Shown: positions 23,801-34,572 of the stretch, in pieces
How the letters are laid out: the number at the start of each line of letters is the position of its first letter
Numbering within the stretch: position 1 is the stretch's first letter
Assembly: GCF_002999335.1 (NCBI RefSeq)
Contig: NW_020312065.1
Coordinates: forward strand, 58,060 to 122,059
From: Cyclospora cayetanensis
Lineage: Eukaryota; Apicomplexa; Conoidasida; Eucoccidiorida; Eimeriidae
Length of the DNA stretch: 64,000 bases
Direction: 5' to 3'
Notes under the pieces: model-generated
Seen by the model: only the letters and a program-made list of their open reading frames with translations
Database searches by the model: none
Told to the model about the DNA's origin: nothing
Translations under genes and position numbers: made by a program

Positions 23801-26800
23801 TGGAGGCGAAGACTCCTGGCAATGGCAGGATAGCGGCAGGGGGGGCTATTGTCAAAGAGCACTCGAAGGGGAGTTTGCCGCCTCAGTCGAAGGAAGCAGC
23901 GTCGCTACCTCCCTCCCTCAGAAAGAGCATCAGTAAGTTAATTGATTGGTCATGGACTGCACAACACCCTCCCGCAATCTCTCTTGTTATGCATGTCCTA
24001 ACGCCTTTCCTAAAGGATGGGCATCGAGACGCCCAGAGAAGAGAGCGGCCCTCTAATTGACGTCACCGACATATTAGCACATAGAGCAGTTAGTTCTTCT
24101 CCGCGAGGAGAAAGGGGGAAGAGAGGAGACAGAGACACACAGAGAGAGAGAGCTGTACGTTGTTAGAGAACGTCCCACGCGGCCCCTATTTTTTCTTCTT
24201 CAAGAAGGAAGGAAGGCATCGCTTAGTGTTTTTCTAGATGCTGCTGAACACCCCCTTCGCTGCAGAACCTCAGTGCTGGGCATCCACGTCGAACGTCTGT
24301 GCAAACTGTTTTGCTTTTCCTGAGATCTTGATTTTCTTTTTTCCTGCATAGGGAAGGGGAAGCCGCTCGACTAGCTGGCGTGCCTGTGCTGCCGGGGCTG
24401 CTTGCACTCTTACGCTTTGTGTTGGTGGTAGTATGTGGAAACCTTCTCTAGGCATCTCGCTCTCTGCGTTGCGTCGCGGCTGCACCGATCGCCGCAATTT
24501 CTTGAAGCGGCTGCAGTCCGATATCCTCCAATGCTCCCTCAGCACGTCTGCCATCGAGCTGCTGCTGTAAGGACTTTTGTGTGCCTCCCTCGTTTCTTCT
24601 TTTAGTCGCCTCACGGGTTCGCCTGAGCCACGCGCCCGGCACCAAAAGAAAAACAGACTTTGCGCATAGAACGGCGTGCAGCAAGGGAGTGGAGAGTGGG
24701 AAAAGAAGAGACAAGGCCGTGCTATAGGGGTTCTATTTGTTGCTGTGGACGTAGGGAGTTGGTGCCGGCCATGCATCTGGCCAGCGACAGACGGCAGCTG
24801 TGGATGGATGCGCGGGAGATGCTCTCGAGACACCGCGAGCGCTCCACACGGCCCCTCGATGATGATGAAGCCTTCACCAGTTTTGTAAAATAACACAATC
24901 ATGGGAGACAGACAGGATGAGGGCCAGGCCGCGTTTCAGGGCTGCAGAATTCCTTTGATTTATTTTGTTTGGCTATCCTCTTTGTCCCTCGTGCGAAAAC
25001 TTGAGCGGCTTCGCTCGCAACACACTCTCTAATCGTCCGGGCGTCGCCACATCCATCTTGAATAGATATATATACTTTTCCCTCCATCCCACTTCTATCC
25101 ATTTTTCATGAAAAAGAGGGGCGAAGAAGCGCCTATAAAGCTTTCCGGACATAAATATAAATATATATGTATTGATATGTGTGTATGCCTGTGCGTGCAC
25201 CTCAGGTACTTGAATTTGGATCTTTGCATCAACGCCTCGAGCTGCTGCTCTTTATGAACCGCAAAAACCTAGAGACGCATATTTCTTTGCTTCTGGCGGT
25301 ATGTATATGTATGTGTATGTTGCATCCATGAATGCCGTATTTATGTATGTATGTATGTGCATCGTATGTAGGTCCTATGTATGTCGAGTGTATGTCGTAG
25401 GCATGCGGTATGTGTAGGCGTATCGTAGTGTTACGAGCGCTACACCGTGTGCAGGTATACGGCAACGGCGGTTCCCCCACCCAGCCCTTGCATTTTGCCT
25501 GCGTTTTGGGATGCTGTCCCTCCTTCTCAGCAAGCGCAGGTGAAGCTTGACTGTCTCGCAATGTTACGTCACCGTGCCGGACGGCTCGCTCGATGTGTCC
25601 AAGTAAGAAGCTTCCTTATTGACCCTCTTTCTGCCGCAGCCTAGCCATTCGCCTTCTCCCTTTTACGCACTTCTTAACTCCGACATGCGCTGCTTCGGCG
25701 CCTTGAAAAGTACCGCGGCTCCATGATCTTCTGCTGCGGAGAGATGGTGGGGAAGAAGAAGCTGCCGCCAAGATGCTGCATTTGGGGTCTGTGTGTCGTG
25801 CCCCTTTATTGCATGCGTTCTGATTAGGTTGCCGCTACGGCCGCAGCAGTCGTCAGCGGCATTCGGCCCCCCACCCCACGCCACCCCCCCGAAAATGCTG
25901 AAGCAAAGGCCCAAGACTCTGCTAAAGAAAACAAGGCACCTACTTCTGCTGCTGCGGCGCATCGAGAAGAGACTGAGGGAGATTTCAGGCAACAAACAGC
26001 AGCTAAATCTCACACTGCGACCGAAGATCCCCCGAAGTTCAGGTGGCCGTTGCTTTTTGAAATGGTGCGAATGCAAAACGAAACGCACTCCGTTCCCAGA
26101 ACACGGCTGTCTGGAATGGCGCCGCGTCCCTGTATCGATCCATACATCCGTATTATTTTCGGTGGACATCTTTCGCCTCCCATGTGTGGGAGAAACAGCG
26201 GCTAGCGGCACGTCGTTGAGCCAATCCAGGCCAAAAGGCGACGAGGGGCTGAGGTCAAGGTGGCGCTGGTGCCTGAAATACATGCTTGACGTAACTGTGG
26301 AAAGGAGGCTTGCAACGCAACGGCACTCTTAAGGTTCCGCATCGTTGCTTAAGTCTATCCTCTACTTTTTACATGCTGCATTTGAGTTACGCCTGCTCCA
26401 CCTCCTAGGCTCTTGACCCTTTAAATTTATATACATATGTATAAATATATAATTATATATTTCGACGTGTATATGCGCTGCCCACCGGATCGTCCCCTCC
26501 GTTACGCCGTGCCGTTTTTCTTCCATCCGGCGTTTTACACGCTTGGTGCTTCTTTGCAACAAGCTTCAGGACGTTCAAGGCCGTTCAACATTTCCGTAAG
26601 TATGACCCTACATGTGTGTTTTGCTGTCGCTTCAGGTGGAAAAACACTGCAGCTTCGCGGCGGATGGCTCTTCGGATCGGTCTCGCTCCCTCCTGGAGGT
26701 TTTAGCGCCACACATCGGTGCGTTAGCATCCTAAAGTGTGCTTGCTTGCCATTTTCAGATGTTGCCTGTGGCAAATGAGACATACATTACGATTTCACGC

Positions 26801-27844
26801 GGCGCTGTTGGGAGTGTGCTAGGCGCTCTTCCCCTTGAGAGCACGACCCGAACAGAGACCTTTGCTAGGCCTTCCCCCTCCTCCTCTGCCCTTCCCTTGC
26901 TAACGGCATTGTGTCTTCCCTCCGTCTGAATCCTTTGAAAGGCTCTTCGCGCGGCAACGGCCGCTTGCGTTCGCTCTTCTGACTGCCGCGACAGGCAAAC
27001 CCTTGGACGCCTCCGAACTCGCGTTACTGAAGAGGGCAGCACAGAAACCTTTGGCGGCTCTGCTGGAGCAGCAGGCGTCCCTCGTTCGCGTCCTCCTGTT
27101 GCTGCATCGCGCCGCCTCTTTGGCGGCGTCCCCTGGATTTCGTGATGCAGCAGGAAGAAAGCAGGAGGCTGCTGAAGAAAAGAACCCGCGAGGGAACCCT
27201 GTGCGCGCTGTGGCAGTCCGGCTGTTGCAGTGCTGCCGATGCAGCTGGGACGACGACGCGCCTTCTTGTCTGGAGGAGAGAGAGGGAGAACTGCAGCAGC
27301 AGCAGAAGAAGAAGTCGGAGGGGATGGCGTCGCAAGAGGAGACGGCAGATTTGCTTCTTTCCGTCATTCCGAAGCTGCTGGTGAGCCTCAAAGAAAGGTT
27401 GGAGACCTTATCGCGTCTCGTGGCGCAACTTCTTCGAGAGTACGCAGCGTTTGTGTGCTGGATGGGAGACAGCGAGTCTTTCCTGCCTATCGAAGGGCTG
27501 CTGCCAAGCAAAACGGACTGCAAGCATCCCTCACCAGGCGGCCTCCAGAGCCCCCCTTTGCCCTCCTTCCTTGCCGCAGTCATCCTCCCGAGTGTGCAGG
27601 AGGTGCAGCAGCAGGCGCCGTCAAAACTTGGACCGGGGAAGGTTCCTCCGAAAATGGACGCCTTTGAGCGCTTAAGCGCGTTCTTAGAGAAGGTGTCGCA
27701 CCACCACACAGAGCCGCTAGCCGCCAGCTGTTCATCCCGGAAGCTTTTGGTAAGAGGCCCCACATTAAGTAGGGCCTGGAAGCGGCGAATCTCCACCAAG
27801 TGTGTTGCGCCTGCTTCTCACTTGAGCAGGAACACTATTTCTGA
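20883..27844 (+). CDS. Large protein of unknown function: heptapeptide repeat, coiled coil, helical C-terminus
   Basis: Exon 1 (20883-23259) is one open frame of 792 codons from an ATG. It holds a disordered N-terminus, 37 copies of a heptapeptide ([14 protein letters not shown] or KPPSAAQ), a short coiled coil ([19 protein letters not shown]), a Gly/Pro-rich stretch and the start of an ordered region. Exon 2 is 23696-23932, in phase. Further exon-like stretches fit at about 24450-24567, 24757-24887, 25206-25298, 25531-25602, 25828-26042, 26570-26595, 26636-26717, 26942-27749 and 27830-27844. The last six are phase-consistent; the joins between 23.9 and 25.2 kb and near 25.7 kb are unresolved. 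The downstream part is mainly helical and Leu-rich ([19 protein letters not shown]) with a run of Gln/Lys near 27300. I do not recognise the family; a trafficking or microtubule coiled-coil subunit would fit the look but is speculation. The end at 27844 (EHYF stop) competes with splicing into the next ORF. Confidence 0.75.
21681..22475 (+). repeat. 21-bp coding minisatellite, 37 full units plus a partial
   Basis: Units of 21 bases (type GAAGCATCTACAGCTGCACAG) run head to tail without interruption. Three main variants code [14 protein letters not shown] and KPPSAAQ, with single-residue variants [14 protein letters not shown] and EAYTAAQ. The first 16 units contain only EA-type units; KPPSAAQ units occur only in the later part. 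Because 21 is a multiple of three, two other reading frames are also open across the array. Confidence 0.97.
22838..22869. repeat. 32-bp perfect GC palindrome inside coding sequence
   Basis: The sequence is four G, six C, GGG, AGGCCT, CCC, six G, four C, identical to its own reverse complement. It codes part of a Gly/Pro-rich stretch ([11 protein letters not shown]) in exon 1 of the repeat protein and could form a strong hairpin. Confidence 0.95.
23517..23643. repeat. (TA/TG)n microsatellite in intron 1 of the repeat protein gene
   Basis: About 127 bases of mixed TA, TG and TGTA units. The sense strand (plus) carries TG/TA. It lies about 50 bases upstream of the acceptor at 23694-23695. Confidence 0.95.
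25140..25430. repeat. TG/TA-rich intronic tracts flanking a 93-bp exon
   Basis: AT/TG tracts before 25206 (the intron ending in CACCTCAG) and TGTA-type repeats after 25298 (starting at the donor GTATGT) surround the exon coding [15 protein letters not shown]. All read TG/TA on the sense strand. Confidence 0.75.
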
Positions 27845-27872
27845 CTAGAGCGCTGCTAGACATGCACGGATA

Positions 27873-29156
27873 ATGCGCAGACAGCACGAGGGAGAGTGTG
27901 ATGTGCGTTTGGAGGCGGTGCAGTGGGAACGGCGATGCGGCAGCAGTGGCAGCAGGTCAGGAAGCCCCTCGTCCTCGAGTTCTTCCTCGCTGCCTCTCCC
28001 ATCTCCTGGATCGTCTCCCGAAAGCAAGAAGCACCCAAAGATGAGTCGACAGAAAGGCTTTTTGGCCATGAAGGGGCAGGCGGATCCTCAGCCGCTGCGC
28101 GTCCAGTGGCAAAGAGAGAGCTCTGCGCTGTTGCCTGGCAATGCTGGTGGACTGACACCCGGGAATCTCAGAGGACTCCTTCTTTCAAGGGACGTTGCGG
28201 CGTCACGCCAGCAGCGAAGCCATCTGGAGATCCTTCCAGCACCCCATTCAGCACCTGCAAGTACCACCAACAACTCAGCTGCCACTCCGAAAGCCCTCTC
28301 GACTCCCCGCGACGTCCGCCTACGCTCCATGCACCGACTGCTACCTGGAGGAGAATCGGCAGCAGCAGCGGTTCCTTGCTCGAGCAGCGCCTCCCCTCAA
28401 CAGGCTGCTCGTGCAAACGCAGATGCGCATGCAGAAACATTCACAAAGTGCATGCGCATAGGCGGCGAAGTGAAGGCCAGCAAACCGAGGAGCTGGGAAC
28501 TCGAGATCACCGCTAAGAGGCTGCGGAAGGTGCTGCGTTCGCAAGGGGCCGAGGAAAAGCAGCCTGCACCTTCCGCGGCGTGTAATTTTGAGGGAGGAGC
28601 CAATGCCACCATCCCCTGGAGTACACCACTCATGGCACAACGCCTAAACAGCAATGCGCAAGGTGGGGGGGCGACCCCTGCGTTGCCACTACCTCTGTCC
28701 GGAGAGCGAAGCTTTCCAGAGGCTGCAAGAAAAATCCACGTGCCTGCAGAACAGGAATCCAAGCAGAGGAGCTTCTCGCTCGCCAGCAACCCCTCGGAGT
28801 TTTGCAGAGGCAGCTTCGCATCCGTCTTTTGCTCTGCAAGTGAAAACGCCTTTGGTAAGGAGGCAACAGCGCTGGCAGCCTGCCTGCCTGCCGCTGCCGC
28901 CTTGTCCATGGGTGGCCCACCCCATGCACGCGTTCTCCTTCACCCTCCACGAATGAGTTTGACGATGTCTCCGAACATGCCTTTGCCCTCTGCCACTTGT
29001 CTGTCTCTATGCACTTCTTGCAGCCTCTGCAGTTCGCGTAGTACCCCTCAAATCAGTCCCAGAGGCCGCTGGCGCCTCTGGAGGGCCGGATCCTCCTCCC
29101 CCTTCAGCACTCCGAGAGCCGTCTCTGCATCGCCATGTCCAAAGAGGGGACACTGA
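27873..29156 (+). CDS. 427-codon ORF, separate gene or 3' extension of the preceding gene
   Basis: This is a long open frame in mostly low-complexity Ser/Ala/Pro sequence (a run of seven Ser near the start, later LPLPLSGERSF and SLCTSCSLCSS). It can be read from its own ATG at 27873. Alternatively it is an extra exon of the upstream gene through an acceptor GACAG before CACGAG at about 27894, which is in phase with the exon ending at 27749 but lacks a good pyrimidine tract. No domain is recognised. The length is far beyond chance, so coding is likely, but product and gene limits are uncertain. Confidence 0.45.
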   Translation: MRRQHEGECDVRLEAVQWERRCGSSGSRSGSPSSSSSSSLPLPSPGSSPESKKHPKMSRQKGFLAMKGQADPQPLRVQWQRESSALLPGNAGGLTPGNLRGLLLSRDVAASRQQRSHLEILPAPHSAPASTTNNSAATPKALSTPRDVRLRSMHRLLPGGESAAAAVPCSSSASPQQAARANADAHAETFTKCMRIGGEVKASKPRSWELEITAKRLRKVLRSQGAEEKQPAPSAACNFEGGANATIPWSTPLMAQRLNSNAQGGGATPALPLPLSGERSFPEAARKIHVPAEQESKQRSFSLASNPSEFCRGSFASVFCSASENAFGKEATALAACLPAAAALSMGGPPHARVLLHPPRMSLTMSPNMPLPSATCLSLCTSCSLCSSRSTPQISPRGRWRLWRAGSSSPFSTPRAVSASPCPKRGH

Positions 29157-30551
29157 AGGCGAGGAGGCGGCAAGCCAAGGCGCGCTGGCCTCCTTGAGTC
29201 GCCCTTGAGAATACAAGGGGGACGAAGAAGGGAAAGGGGGAGGACGCAGGGGGGGGGGCGGATAAGGGCCAGAAGAAGCCACGAAATCCCGAAAGTACTA
29301 CACCACAGGGGTAGCGAGGTATCGCCGATTTTTTGATGTGCTGCTAGGGCAGCTGGCTATCACTCCCTCTAAGACTGCGCAGCAATTAGTGAGCCATCCA
29401 GCGTTCCAAAGCTGCACTGTGCTCCTAGCACACTCGATGCCTCAAAGAGCTACCAAAGCGTTGTCTACAAGGCGTGCGGCCGAGGCCTGTGAGACGGCTC
29501 TTCCGTACGATAGATTTAGAGCCAAAATATCGTTCGAAAGCGAATGCTCCGGCTTGCTCGAAATCCAAGCAAGCCCAAGTATTCGCAGCGTGTACTGCTC
29601 TCTGCTAGCTGCTCACCAGAACGGTGCTTACAGCACACAGAAGGCCCAATATTCTTCCCCTAAATGGAGAAGAGTGTTGAGCTTTGTTTCAGGAGTCATT
29701 CTGGTTATCTACAGGCCTACCTGCCTGCTACTACATATAAAGAGATTCCCTAAGGATGCATGTGCCAGCCCAGTGTCAGCGCTTAAGGCTCCCAAAACAC
29801 ACACACATAGACACACACGCACACTCCGCAGCCTGCAATTCTAGGCCCTTAATTACAGCAAAGGCTTGTAGTAGAGATGCCCCCCGGGGAAGTGCCTTCT
29901 GTTACCCTCGCCGTAGGGCTAAGACGGGCGAAAGGCGAATTTGTCACCTTGTCGCAACAGTCTCAGCTGGTCTCGGCAGTTTACTCCTGCAACCTTTCGA
30001 TGTATATTATTACTCGACTGTACAACAGTGCAGCTCTTGCAGCATCTTGCACAGTCAGGGGGACTGGACGCCATCTATATGCAGTGCACAGCGCGTTGCC
30101 TGCCTATTCCCCTAGACCGATGAAAACAGAAAACCAATTCCCCCACGCAAATAGTAGAAGACTCAAAGGCTCTACAGGTCAGGAAAAGTAGCGTAGATAC
30201 CAACACGCTGAGGGAAGAGAAGTACTGGGGCATCCGCCCCTCTCCCTGACACTGTACACTTGCGAAGGCAGAAGCCAGTCTCCTTAGCACACTGCACTCC
30301 GCGAAATGCTTCGGCGTATCGATATGAGGCCGTCCGCTGCTCCTGTGTTGCATGCGAGTCATTGACGCAAGCGGCTTTCAAGCTGAAGACAATGTTTGCC
30401 ATGGGGGTCGTGTCCAGCAAAGGGTGCCTCCCCCTCTGTCTCTCTTGCGTATTCCTCCTGTTTCTAAGAGATAGCCTCCAAAGCCTGCTTTTCTTCTGCG
30501 GGCATAAAATGCGGGAGAGCAGCTGTGTCTCGCCAGTTCGTAAAGAACGGT
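29157..30551. other. Intergenic stretch between convergent genes
   Basis: No supported exon. It contains a run of nine G near 29251 and a short CA-rich tract at about 29806-29826. Confidence 0.45.
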
Positions 30552-33500
30552 CTACATGGCCTTCGGGGAAGGGGCCGTCCCGTCGACTGTGCCGCCTGAT
30601 TCCGCTGCATCTTCTCCGCTGCTATCTCTGCAGGTCCATAGCTTTACAGTCGCGTCCAGAGAGGCTGCACGCAGCGCAGAGTCGCAGGAGGAGGCCTTCA
30701 CAGGTGCCTCTAAAGGCGTGCAGAGACATGCCACGTGTGGCAGGGGAATGCAGAGACACCCACTCAAAAAAATAGAATTGCTGCTTGCTATGTGAAGCAG
30801 TAAAAACACGAGGTCTGCAAAAATGTTTCTGCCCCAAGGGGACCTAAAACAGGATCGAGTAGAGAGAAAATTAGAAGAGCAATGGAGGAGTGAAACAATG
30901 CAATGGCAAGCACCATACCACTGGCCAGAAGATCGGCCTTTGCGTCGTAGGCTAGGCACGTAACGAACTGGGAATGTGCCCTCTCTATGAGCCGATCGCA
31001 GTGCCCTGCAAAAAAGTGCAAAGATATCAGCCAGAAAAGCAGCTCAACGGAGATGAATGCTGGAAAGGCTGAGTAATTTCAGAGCTGCGAGAAAACGGGG
31101 GCAGGATTAACGTTTGCGCATGCGTGGACATACGCATTCTACAGCTTTAATCAAAACACATATGCTTGATTCCGGTGCAAAAAGCATTTAAAAAGAGTGC
31201 TAAACGGACGATACCGGAACATGAACTCTCCTGCATGCCGTAGGGCTTTAGAGAAAGTACCTGTCAGCACGTTCCAAGTCCGGATAGTCCTGTCATCGCT
31301 GCATGATATGACATGCTCGCCAGTCGGATGGACTACCACTTGACGCACCCAATTGTCATGACCTATCTGAGACGGAATCATCGCAGGAAACGCCATAGAA
31401 AACAGCCATTCCACGATCCGCATGCACAACAAATTTCGTTGGATGAAAGCATGTCGTTTTTTTTCAAGTTTCAGGCAAAACACAGGCATGTCTTTCTTCA
31501 AGCTCCTATGTGGCGCCCCTCTCTGCTGCCGATCTCTAGATGCTCGGCTTTTCATGGGGAAGGAAGCGTACGAGGGTCTGCATGCAGCTGCCTCCAATAA
31601 CATCCCAAATGCGGATGGTTTTGTCGCGGCTGCTGGAAATAAGAACAAGGCCAGCAACTCGCAGAATATGCGACTCCCTCTCTTCGCGTTCCGCGTCTTG
31701 CAGAGTCTTTAAATCCTGAACAAGATTAGGAGTAGGATTCAACACACAAGGGCCCCCTCCCTATGAGTGACTCGCACTCACAACCTGTGGCATTGCGGTG
31801 GACATCCAAAGACGCCCCCGCTTTCGATAGTTCAGAGGCGCTATGTAGGATTCATCCGGCGTGTTCTTTTCTTCCACCCCCTTAGTGCTAGCCCACGAGC
31901 GCATGCACTGAAAAAGGATACTTATACTCTGCCAAAAGATCCGCCTTACGCCCTGACGAGCGACTCCGCTTCCTAAGCGAGGAGGGCATTATACCTCGCT
32001 TAGAGACGCTTCCATGTGAGCTACTTTAGCCTCAGAAAAAATAACGGCTCACCAGCATGGAGGCGGGCAAAGGGGGAGGCGCCTTTTTGTGCGCATGCAG
32101 ATGGCGAAGCATCGCCTCCGTTGCAAATGTAACTGACTCAATCACGTGCTCGTGGCCCGTGAGCTCGCGGACCGATGAGGAGAAATCCGGCCGCCAAATA
32201 ACAATCCTGAGCGACACAAAAAAATAACCGCATTCACACATACATACATACACATACACATATACATACATACACACATACACATACATACACATATACA
32301 GTGGAGGGCGAAAAAACGAGAAATCGACACAAGTTAAAAGGGCAGCTGCCACGCAGCGCGGCCGGTGCACTGCAAGACGCAGGCAGCCTTTAGCAACTGC
32401 GGATGAGGTCTAGTATGCATATCTTGCCATGAGCATCCCCACGTGTGGCCTCGTTCGGTTGGGGGAACCTCTTGAAACCAGCGCTTACCGAAAGCACCCA
32501 TTCCACTCAGTTTTACAAGGGCCAGTGAGCCACAGCAGCTAGAGCAGGCTCAAGGTTGCATAAAGGGGCGGAAGGCTTGCCTTTGGTCGTTCCCGCCAGA
32601 AGCGAAAAAAGGAGCAGCTCGCAGCTTTTTCTCTGGCACGCAGAGACAGCGCAGCCATGCGCCTCCCGTCCCCAGCCCAGACCCGCCTCCCCAGCCACCC
32701 GAGGAGTCTGAGGACGAGAAAGTCTTGAGGCAAAGGGCAGACTGCGCATCCCACAGCTTTATGCAACCGTCGCGGGAGCAAGAAAGGATGCACGCGCTGT
32801 CTTCAGACGCTGCACCTTCAGGAGGAAGGTGGGGAGATGACGTCCCTCTGTTGGAAAGAGAGCGCAGCTCCCCCGGACGCGATGCAGCCGCAGACTTGTT
32901 GCTTTCCATTGTGAAGAATACGACGGCCTGAAGGACAGGGCAGCAAGGAGCACGAGGAGGCCCTCTCCAAATATAACCCTCTCTCCATCCAGAGCTAAAC
33001 GACGCATGCAGGTTGGTACTTCTGCGTGAGAGGCGAAGCCACGCGCAGCCCAAGGAGTCCGCCGCCGCTCGCGTAGGCAGAGGCAAAAGGACCAAGGAAC
33101 CCCAAGCGCACCGAGACTGAGTCTTCGTGACCTTGCAAAGTTTCCTTCAGTGTGTAATTCGTCTGGACGTCAAACAGACGAAGGGTCATATCACTTGAAC
33201 ACGTTGCCAACCTGCAATCCAACACGCCTCACCACCACACGACGGGGCGATGCATCAGCGCAGCATCCATCCACACCTCGTGCCAGCACACTCACGAGGT
33301 TTCTTGCTTGGCGTCCACTGAACTCGTGAAAAAAACCCATTAAGAAGCAACAACCCTATGCACAGGGGAGGGGCTGCATCATCGGCGGCATGCAAAAGAA
33401 GCAGCAGCGTCCCAACAAGCAGCCGCGTGTGTTTCGCCATTCTTCTGCAGTCTCCGTTGGCTGCGAAACACTAGGCAGCTGAAGGGCAGTAGGCAGCAAA

Positions 33501-34572
33501 ACGCCGCGGCCCCGTGTATTTTTCAAAAACAAGAGGCATCGAGTCGTCACCCCCGGTTTCTCTTCCTGCTAACAGTTGCATTTTTCGTCATGAGAGCCAT
33601 CATTAGCAAGCAGCAGGCAATATGTAGGGAGTTTTTACCAGCGGCCCGAAGGGTCAAACGCCAGATCCGTGACAGAGGCGCTGTGGGCTCTGAAGGTCTT
33701 GGAGATGGTGGCACTGAGGTTCCCCTCGATGTGTATGACCTAAAGGCAGCACATGCGCTTTTTGCATTGTACAACGAAGCTTAGTGCATGGGTCAAGGGG
33801 GAGAAGCGGGGAAAGGAGTAGCCAAGGGAAACCTCATGCGCTTCGCATCCGCTTTCAAGATGCTCACACGAACGTTGCCATCGTCTGCCCCCACCAAAAG
33901 TTGGGGAAGAAGAGGGTGAAAAGCGCAACTGGTGACGGGCTGCCGTTGCGCTGACAAGACGTAAGAAGGCTTCAAACTTGGGAGACCCGCAGTCTTCTTG
34001 CTGCCCGACCCAGCGGCCGCAGACGTGAAGAGACTCAACTGTTGCTCTTGCTGCTGCAACTGGCGCTGCAGCACCGTCACACGAGCCTGTAGACGCGCAG
34101 TAGCCGCCCATCGCTTGGGGAGAGTTTCGCCGTCAAACTTTTCCTCCCCGCGAGTGGTGGCGCTGGCAGCAGAAAACTGCGCACACCAAAAACACACCTT
34201 TGCTACGGGGTAGGGGCCCCCTCCCGAACGATAATTGGCTGCTCTCTGCTGCCTTAAAGGCCGCGAAGGCCTACGTCGAGTGCAGGAATGAGGGCTCAGT
34301 TAGGCCGCACCGCCCATCAGAGGCGGCTCAGGCAGGCTGGGCTTTCACGCGTTTTTCACCAGGGGCCTACAAGGCGTTATAACTTGTAGGCCTCAAAGCA
34401 GCGTTACCACGTGTGTTGATCCGCGGAAACACACACACGCACACACACAGCCGAGACGTACGTCGATATGTGCCTCTCGTTCAAAGACCCTGTAGGCCTC
34501 TGGAAACTTCGACTCGAGATAGAGGGCAATGGCGAGGTGGAGCTGCTGCTCCTGCCGTGCCCTGAGCGCCAT
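30552..34572 (-). CDS. LIS1: LIS1 / PAFAH1B1 orthologue, dynein regulator (LisH, coiled coil, WD40)
   Basis: LIS1 binds the dynein motor and regulates microtubule-based transport and spindle positioning. Ten minus-strand exons are phase-consistent: 34572-34462, 34176-33868, 33739-33639, 33211-33112, 32927-32581, 32206-32053, 31715-31572, 31366-31261, 31005-30919 and 30664-30552, giving about 523 residues against about 410 in human. Exon 1 codes a LisH motif ([19 protein letters not shown]). Exon 2 has the helix [19 protein letters not shown] and the LIS1-like [20 protein letters not shown] repeats follow, with marks such as [52 protein letters not shown] and [11 protein letters not shown]. 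The extra length lies mostly in Ser/Gly-rich insertions in exon 5 and a spacer in exons 6-7. The intron after exon 5 uses a GC donor (AAAG|GCAAGC). The start is the first ATG before LisH. Confidence 0.95.
32234..32300. repeat. (CA/TA)n microsatellite in LIS1 intron 5
   Basis: A CATA/CA repeat on the plus strand, therefore TG/TGTA in the sense direction of LIS1. It sits 27-95 bases before the acceptor of the GC-AG intron. Confidence 0.93.
34429..34450. repeat. Short (CA)n tract in LIS1 intron 1
   Basis: A CA run interrupted by one CG, about 12 bases inside the intron from the exon 1 donor at 34461. It reads TG in the sense direction. Confidence 0.9.

Noticed and set aside
24270..24902. Minus-strand ORF of 210 codons
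   Set aside because: It lies antisense to phase-plausible plus-strand exons at 24450-24567 and 24757-24887, and has no motif.
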